From contig CANJIU010000091.1 of NCBI GenBank assembly GCA_947474365.1, positions 1 through 39,439 on the forward strand: a stretch of 39,439 bases of DNA. The letters run 5' to 3'. The notes beneath the pieces were generated by a model. That model was given only the letters and a program-made list of their open reading frames with translations. It was not told the DNA's origin and made no database searches. Below are positions 33,475-39,439 of this stretch, piece by piece (position 1 is the first letter of the stretch; each line of letters begins with the position of its first letter). The DNA is from Opitutia bacterium. Lineage in GTDB: Bacteria; Verrucomicrobiota; Verrucomicrobiia; Opitutales; Opitutaceae. Position numbers and translations under genes: made by a program.

Positions 33475-36400
33475 ATGACCAAATTATCGCCGCGCCGACT
33501 TGGGGCGGCCCTCGCCACCTGCACCGCCAGCCTCCTCTTCGCCCAAACCGCGCCCAAACCCGCCGACGGTCCCCCGAACCCGCCGGAGACGATCGTCGAA
33601 TTGAGTCCGTTCCACGTGTCGGCCGAGACGGAGACCGGTTATCGCGCCACCTCCACGCTCGCCGGCACCCGGCTGAAGACCGACCTCAAGGCCATCGGCG
33701 CAGCCGTCTCAGTCGTGACCGACGAGATGATGCGCGATCTCGGGGCAGTGAACGCCGAGGACATCCTGGTGTATACCGCCGGCACGGAAGTCGGCGGCAT
33801 GTCGGGCAATTTCCTCGGCGACGGGCTTGACCGGGCCGGCAACAATAACGACGGCCGCACGAATCCGTCGGACAACAACCGCGTGCGCGGACTCGCGAAG
33901 ATCACGAACACGCGGGACTACTTCGTGACCGACATCCCGTTCAACCAGTACAACTCCACCGCGCTCACGATCAGCCGCGGGCCCAACGCGATTCTCGCCG
34001 GGGCGGGTTCACCGGGCGGCGTGCTTGACCGCACCCTGAAGACCGCGGATTTCCGGGACCGCCACGAGGTGACGGCGCGCGTCGGTTCAAACGGTGCGCA
34101 CCGCGAAACCGTGGACTTTACCCGCGTGCTCATTCCCGGGCGGTTGGCCGGACGGTTGGTCACGATGAACGAGGACCTCGAGTACAATCAGCGACCGGCC
34201 ACGATGACCGACCGGCGGATCTTCGGCGCGCTCACCTGGCGCGTGCAGGACGGACGGCGCGGCGGCTTTCTCGGCGCGACGACGATCCGCGCGAATTACG
34301 AGAACGGCACGATCGAGGGAACGCCGCCCAATCCAATTCCGCCGATCAACGGATTCGCCTCGTTTTGGATCGACGGCCGTCCTCGATTCAACGCGGTGAC
34401 CAATGTGTATTCCAATGGCGCCGGCCAGGTGATCGCGGCCACCGCGCTGACGCACACGAACGCGTATTTCAAAAACTTCACCGCCTTCCTGACGCAGCCC
34501 GACGCCCAGACGCCCAGGATTGACTATACGGCAGCCGGTTTCACGAACGTGCAGGGTCTCGTCGGCACGATCAACGGAGCCGCCGGCACGCTCGTGCCGG
34601 TGAGCCGCACCTATCAGGCGACGAATTCGCTGCGCGGCGGTTTGAACACCATCGCCCTCGTGCGCATGACGGAGTCGGATCGGGCGATTTTCGACTTCCG
34701 CGAGAATCTGCTCACCGGCGCCTTCGATTTTGTGAGTCACCATTTCCACGCGAACAATCTCCGCGTGGAGCAACTCTTCTGGGATGGACGGGCCGGCATC
34801 GAACTCGTGGCCGACCACCAGCGTTACACCCGGCGCAACAACATCCCGTTCACCGGTTCCGACACCCAGATCAAAATCGACATCACACAAATCCACGCGA
34901 ACGGGCAGCCCAATCCCAACTTCGGCCGGCCCTTCATCGTAACGCAGGACATCAACGGACTGCAGAACCTCGAGACCTCCAACGAATCGTGGCGCGCCAC
35001 GGCGTTCTACACCCGAAACTTTCAGGAGTCGCGCACCCTGCTCGGCCGCGTGCTCGGCACGCACACGCTCACGGGCCTCGTCACCTCGACCAAGAGCGAC
35101 CGGATGAACCGCGCCTTCAACAGCCCGTGGACGACCAACGATCCGGCGTTCAATCTCGACAGCATCCTCGCGAATCCCGGTCTGTTCGCCCGCAACGCCC
35201 GCGCCCTGATTTATCTCGGAGGCAGCGCCGACGCGTTGGGCAGCGCCACGGAAATGAAGCTGGCTCCGGTTACCGCCCGCCTCTCCGGCCCCGGCGACGT
35301 GGTGAACATCTCGTTTCTCGATCCGGTGACGAATTCATTCCGGGTCGCGCCAATGACGATCGGGCAGATCATGAAGAGCGCCGGCCAACGGCGGGAAAAA
35401 CTCGAATCGTCCGCAGTCAGCCTCCAAAGCCATTGGCTCGACCGCCACGTTATCACGCTCGCGGGGCTGCGCCGCGATCGCGACACCAACTACACCGCCG
35501 CCGATCCGATCGTGCGGCGCGATGGCAATGTCGACCTGTCGACCCTCGTCCTCCCGGCCACACCATCGTCGACCAATGTGGCGGACAGCCCGTCATTCAG
35601 CGTCGTGGGGGTGCTGCCGGAAACGCTGCGCAGGCTGCTGCCGTTCGATTCCAGCCTCCGGGCGTATTGGAACACGTCCAAAAATTTCACGCCCTCGGGC
35701 CAGCGGCGCAACGCGTTCAACGAGGAGATTGGCACGCCCGCCGGCAAGACCACCGAGCAGGGCCTCATGCTCACGGCCTTCGGCGGAAAACTCGACCTGC
35801 GCCTGAACTGGTTCAAATCGTCCGCGCAAAATGCGTCGGACTCAGCGGTCGCCGCAGCGTCGGCGATCAACTCCACCTTCACCATCGTGGATTACCTCTT
35901 GTCGGCCGATGTGAACCGATTGGCGCCACGCGACTGGGGCTACGGCAGTTTCCCCACGTTCACCGATGCGGCGCTGGCGCACTTCGCCGCGCTGCCGAAA
36001 CGCCTGCGGATGGGCGATGGTGCGAACTTCAGTCCACGTCTGATCCGCGACGCCAATGGCGTCTACACGCTGGAGCGCGATTCGATCACCAATGTGGCTT
36101 CAACCACAGATTACGTGGCGCGGGGCCTCGAACTCGAGGCCGCGCTGAACGTGACGAGGGCCTGGCGCATGTCGTTCAACGTCGTGAAGACCGAGACGGT
36201 CAAATCGAACGTCGGCACCGATCTCCGCGCTTACGTGGACGAGTACCGCGCCAACCTGCAGCGCGCCAATCCGCAGTTGTTGACCGGTGGGCGCCAACCC
36301 GGCCAGCAGAACACGCCGTGGGGGGATTTTTTCAACAGCACTGTTGTGGTGCCGCTGCAAATCGCCGAGCGGACCGCGGGCAGCGCAAGCCCGGAACTCA

Positions 36401-36780
36401 TCAAGTGGCGCTGGAGCATGGTGAATCGCTACGATTTCACGGCGCGCGCGCTCAGGGGACTCTACGTCGGCGGTGCGGCGCGGTGGCAGGACAAGGCGGT
36501 GATCGGCTATCCTTATGTCACCGACTCCTCGGGTGCCCAGGTCGCCGATCTGAGGCATCCCTATTTCGGTCAGATCGACTTTCGCGGCGACGCCTTCATC
36601 GGCTATCGGGCGGATAATTTTCTTGGCCGGAAGCTCAGGTGGTCGCTGCAGCTCAACGTGCGCAATGTCATCGGCGACGACAAACTGATCGTGGTCACGG
36701 CCAATCCCGACGGCACGGCCGGCGCCGTACGCATTCCGCCGGAGAAAACCTGGTTCCTCACGAGTACGTTTCAATTTTGA
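33475..36780 (+). CDS. TonB-dependent receptor, second of a tandem series
   Basis: This 1101-residue receptor starts 15 bases after the previous stop, so it is probably cotranscribed. A signal peptide (about 1-24, ATCTASLLFAQ) is followed, without an STN domain, by ELSPFHVSAETETGYRATSTLAGTRL. The plug (AAVSVVTDEMMRDLGAVNAEDILVYTAGTEVGGMSGNF, TISRGPNAILAGAGSPGGVLD) and a barrel ending in phenylalanine (TSTFQF) complete it. The plug is collinear with the STN receptor upstream (TEVGG ... GNF), pointing to tandem duplication and divergence. Lacking STN, it is expected to transport but not signal. The substrate is unknown. Confidence 0.9.
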   Translation: MTKLSPRRLGAALATCTASLLFAQTAPKPADGPPNPPETIVELSPFHVSAETETGYRATSTLAGTRLKTDLKAIGAAVSVVTDEMMRDLGAVNAEDILVYTAGTEVGGMSGNFLGDGLDRAGNNNDGRTNPSDNNRVRGLAKITNTRDYFVTDIPFNQYNSTALTISRGPNAILAGAGSPGGVLDRTLKTADFRDRHEVTARVGSNGAHRETVDFTRVLIPGRLAGRLVTMNEDLEYNQRPATMTDRRIFGALTWRVQDGRRGGFLGATTIRANYENGTIEGTPPNPIPPINGFASFWIDGRPRFNAVTNVYSNGAGQVIAATALTHTNAYFKNFTAFLTQPDAQTPRIDYTAAGFTNVQGLVGTINGAAGTLVPVSRTYQATNSLRGGLNTIALVRMTESDRAIFDFRENLLTGAFDFVSHHFHANNLRVEQLFWDGRAGIELVADHQRYTRRNNIPFTGSDTQIKIDITQIHANGQPNPNFGRPFIVTQDINGLQNLETSNESWRATAFYTRNFQESRTLLGRVLGTHTLTGLVTSTKSDRMNRAFNSPWTTNDPAFNLDSILANPGLFARNARALIYLGGSADALGSATEMKLAPVTARLSGPGDVVNISFLDPVTNSFRVAPMTIGQIMKSAGQRREKLESSAVSLQSHWLDRHVITLAGLRRDRDTNYTAADPIVRRDGNVDLSTLVLPATPSSTNVADSPSFSVVGVLPETLRRLLPFDSSLRAYWNTSKNFTPSGQRRNAFNEEIGTPAGKTTEQGLMLTAFGGKLDLRLNWFKSSAQNASDSAVAAASAINSTFTIVDYLLSADVNRLAPRDWGYGSFPTFTDAALAHFAALPKRLRMGDGANFSPRLIRDANGVYTLERDSITNVASTTDYVARGLELEAALNVTRAWRMSFNVVKTETVKSNVGTDLRAYVDEYRANLQRANPQLLTGGRQPGQQNTPWGDFFNSTVVVPLQIAERTAGSASPELIKWRWSMVNRYDFTARALRGLYVGGAARWQDKAVIGYPYVTDSSGAQVADLRHPYFGQIDFRGDAFIGYRADNFLGRKLRWSLQLNVRNVIGDDKLIVVTANPDGTAGAVRIPPEKTWFLTSTFQF

Positions 36781-36904
36781 GGTTCCAATTTTTCGGCACC
36801 GTGCTCACCTCCGTGCGCAGCCGATTGCTCACTGCGGGCGGTCCCGACGGCCAAACGCCGGCTCAGTCTTCATTTAAGTCCCTCACCACCCCTCCGACGC
36901 CTCA

Positions 36905-39301
36905 ATGAAATTGAACCGCCGCACCCGCCTCGCTCTCTTTTCCAGTTGGCCCGTTTTCGCTCTTGCCGCCGCCGCCCAGACCGTCGCCCCCGCACCGAAA
37001 ACAGATGCCGTGGTGCTCAGCCCTTTTCAGGTCAACACGTCCCGCGACTCCGGTTACGTCGCCTCCAGTACACTCGCCGGCACACGCTTGAATTCAGAAA
37101 TCTGGGACACTCCTGCGGCGATTTCGGTCTTCACTTCAGAATTCATGTCCGACCTCGGGATTCTCGACGTCAAGTCTTCGCTGAATTTTGCGCTGAACGC
37201 TTCCGAGGACACCAGCAACTACACCGGCAATTTCCTCGTCGCGAACGACGTGAACATCCAGATCCGCGGTTTCATTGATGCCGCCGTCGGCCGCAATTAC
37301 TTCACTTGGCGGCTCTCTTCGGATGTTTTCAACGTCGAGCGCATCGATTTTTCCCGCGGCCCCAACTCGGTGCTTTTTGGCGTCGGCGCTCCCGGCGGCA
37401 TCGTCAACACCTCCAGCAAACGCGCGCTCATCGGTCAGGACTCCGCCCAGTTGCGCACCCGCATCGGCAGCTGGGATGACCACCGCGTCGAATACGATTT
37501 CAGCAAGACCCTGCTGAAGGACAAACTCGCCGTCCGGGCGAATCTGCTCTGGCACGACAAGAATGACTGGCGCGAGTTCAAGACCTCGGAGCGCCGCGCG
37601 GGCGCGCTCGCCGCCACGTATCGGCCCTTCCAGAGCACCGAAATCCGCTTCGATGGCGAATACGGTGATGTTGATCAGTTGCACGCCCAGCCCTATCCCG
37701 CCCGGGAAGGCTTTGTCGGCTGGGAGGCCGCCGGCCGGCTCATTTCCAACGCCTATGGTCAGGCGGTCACCGGCACGACGGCCAACACCGGTCCCCGGGT
37801 GGTCTGGGATCCGTTTTCCGGCGGCCCGCCGGTGAGTTGGAACGGCAGTCGGATTGCCGCTGTTGGACCGCGGGCCAGCGCCCTCGCCAATATTGGCGCC
37901 TCGGTGCTCGATGAATCCAAGCTTCCCCGGTGGGCGGCGATTACCAGCCCCGGTTGGACCAACGACTTTTACTACTACAACTACGCCGGTTTCCTCGAAC
38001 AACGCCTCGGGGAAAACTTCTCCATCGAGGCCGCCTTCAACCGGCAGCGTGAGTCACGCTCCCAAAACCGGCCGACCGGCTTCGGCGAGGTTGTCCTGCG
38101 CGTCGATCCCAACGCCGTGCGCCCCGTCGCCAGCAACGCCCTGGGCGTCGTCACCGCCACCGAACCCAATCCGAATGTCGGTCGCTACTACATCGAGGGC
38201 GCCAATTACGGTCTCCTGATTACCGACCGCACCATCGACGACTACCGGCTGACGACCTCCTACCGGCTCGATCTCACTTCCCGCAACCGTTGGCTCGGCC
38301 GCCATGATCTCGCCGCGCTGGTCAGCCGCACCAACACGTTCAACCGCGATGATACCCTCAACAACCAAAACCTCACTCCCGCCGGCAACGCCACCTTCCC
38401 CCTCGATCTCACGAACGGCAACAATCAGATTATCCGCCGCACCTATCTCGATTTCTCGAAGCCCGAACCGCGCTGGCACGGTCTCGCCGATCCCAACCGC
38501 TACCGCCTCGCCGGCCAGAGCGGCATCACCGAAGGCATGGTCCGTGTTGCCGATGCCGGCCGCGATTTCCTCGCCGGTGCCGACACCTCGATGCTCGCTT
38601 CCCAGAGCCGGTGGTTCGACGGCCGGGTGGTCGTCACCGGCGGACTTCGCCGCGACCGGCTCCGCGTCTGGACGGACACCATCGATATAGATAACGACGG
38701 TGACCTTAACAACAACCGTGCTCCCGTGACGCGCCTCTACCCGCGCCGGCAACAAAACGGCCAGAAGGCGTTCAATCAGGGCGACACCAAAACCTTTGGC
38801 ACGGTCGTGCATCCCCTTTCCTGGCTCTCCCTGTTCTACAACCAGTCGAATAGCTTCCGGCCGCAGACCGAACAGGACATCAATGGTGCCCTGATCGGAA
38901 ACCGCAAAGGCGAGGGCCGGGACTACGGCCTGCGTTTTCGTCTCTGGGACAACAAGGTCAACGCCTCGATCGCCCGCTACACCACCGATGACGCGAACGC
39001 CGCGGTCGGCTACGACAACAACTTCAACAATTTCATGAACTCGATCTGGCGCAGCATCGGCCAGTCGAACCAACAGCGCCCAGCAGCCTCGGACAGCCAG
39101 GATTTGAGCGGCAAGGGCACCGAGATCGAAATCACCGCCAACCCCACCCCCAATTGGCGCCTCGCCATCAACGGCGCGCAAACCCACCAAATCGCGTCAT
39201 CCCTCTACCCGCGCAACGGGGTCTACCTCGAGAGTAACCGCGCGCTGTGGATGCAAAACGCCAGCAAGCCGCTCGGCAGCGAAATCGTTACTAGTGCTTA
39301 G
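36905..39301 (+). pseudogene. TonB-dependent receptor truncated by an IS630-family insertion
   Basis: The frame encodes 798 residues: signal peptide (about 1-24, FALAAAAQ), LSPFQVNTSRDSGYVASSTLAGTRL, plug (AAISVFTSEFMSDLGILDVKSS, IDFSRGPNSVLFGVGAPGGIVN) and most of a barrel. Its neighbours are 1101 and 1244 residues and end in phenylalanine. This one stops abruptly with IVTSA, and the last codons belong to the insertion sequence that begins at about the TA at 39289-39290. The missing barrel strands would prevent normal outer-membrane assembly, so it is probably non-functional. It lies 124 bases after the previous receptor, a gap in which I see no clear promoter. Confidence 0.82.
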
Positions 39302-39439
39302 TTGCGCAGATTAACGATAGTATTCCGAAGTTGAGCGCCTTTAACGTCGCGCTTTCGCCATTTGAATGGCTTGGCAGTGGGATTGTAGGCCGCGATGAAC
39401 GCGTCGATGGCCTGGCCCAATTCCTGGACATTCTTGAAA
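39289..39439 (-). mobile_element. IS630-family insertion sequence (right part beyond the window)
   Basis: Native receptor sequence appears to end at GAAATCGT, followed by TA (39289-39290), the target dinucleotide that IS630/Tc1-like elements duplicate. The presumed terminal sequence continues CTAGTGCTTAGTTGCGCAG. The transposase stop lies only eight bases inside the end. The other terminus and the second TA are outside the window, so the boundary is inferred. Confidence 0.65.
39298..39438 (-). CDS. C-terminus of an IS630-family transposase (partial)
   Basis: Reading leftward, 46 residues are visible before a TAA at 39300-39298: FKNVQELGQAIDAFIAAYN, then PTAKPFKWRKRDVKGAQL and RNTIVNLRN. An amphipathic helix with 'I..FI..YN' followed by 'KPF.W' is typical of the end of IS630-type DDE transposases, after the last catalytic residue. 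The catalytic part lies beyond the window, so activity cannot be judged. It is transcribed opposite to the receptor gene it interrupts. Confidence 0.75.
   Translation of the reverse strand, partial: FKNVQELGQAIDAFIAAYNPTAKPFKWRKRDVKGAQLRNTIVNLRN

Noticed and set aside
1..39439. CRISPR arrays, tRNA or rRNA genes, integrase attachment sites
   Set aside because: I looked for regularly spaced direct repeats, tRNA-like cloverleaf features and conserved rRNA stretches and saw none.

Overview
The window looks like chromosomal DNA of a high-GC member of the Verrucomicrobiota, most likely an Opitutaceae-type bacterium. This is inferred from the large TonB-dependent receptors carrying the 'LSPF.V ... 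GY.A.STLAGTRL' signature, the sulfatases, the Tat-exported Gfo/Idh/MocA oxidoreductase, the hydrazine-synthase-alpha-like (HzsA-like) multihaem proteins, and a C-terminal beta domain that I associate with this group. Most start codons have no recognisable Shine-Dalgarno sequence. No rRNA, tRNA or CRISPR array is visible.

Layout. (1) 1-54 is the 5' end of a minus-strand gene behind a promoter covered by a perfect inverted repeat. (2) 301-7046 holds four plus-strand polytopic membrane proteins, probably GT-C-fold glycosyltransferases. The second and fourth are paralogues interleaved with the third, and the last three are coupled by ATGA overlaps. (3) 7030-10236 (minus) is a TonB-dependent receptor with a carboxypeptidase-regulatory-like N-terminus, divergent from a HEAT-tailed sulfatase (10544-12445). 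An exported SurE-like protein with an extra C-terminal domain follows (12616-13899). (4) 14080-23978 is a minus-strand four-gene cluster in transcription order: PQQ-dependent dehydrogenase, YVTN beta-propeller/dihaem peroxidase-like protein, HzsA-like dihaem protein fused to an FGE-like domain, and HzsA-like trihaem protein. (5) Divergent from it are a Tat-exported Gfo/Idh/MocA oxidoreductase (24189-25598), a vapBC-type toxin-antitoxin pair (25683-26356), a second sulfatase (26412-28034), and an ECF sigma factor / FecR / STN-receptor set (28103-33459) followed by two more tandem receptors. (6) The last receptor is cut at about 39290 by an IS630-family element whose transposase C-terminus runs off the right edge.

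How it may work together (inference). Receptors import or sense large substrates across the outer membrane under FecI/FecR-type control. Two exported sulfatases desulfate them, and the Gfo/Idh/MocA enzyme and PQQ dehydrogenase oxidise sugar-like products in the periplasm. The c-type haem proteins encoded with the PQQ dehydrogenase are candidates for receiving the electrons. No glycoside hydrolase or polysaccharide lyase is encoded here, so this is not a conventional polysaccharide utilisation locus. The most novel element is the PQQ / YVTN-peroxidase / HzsA-FGE / HzsA cluster.
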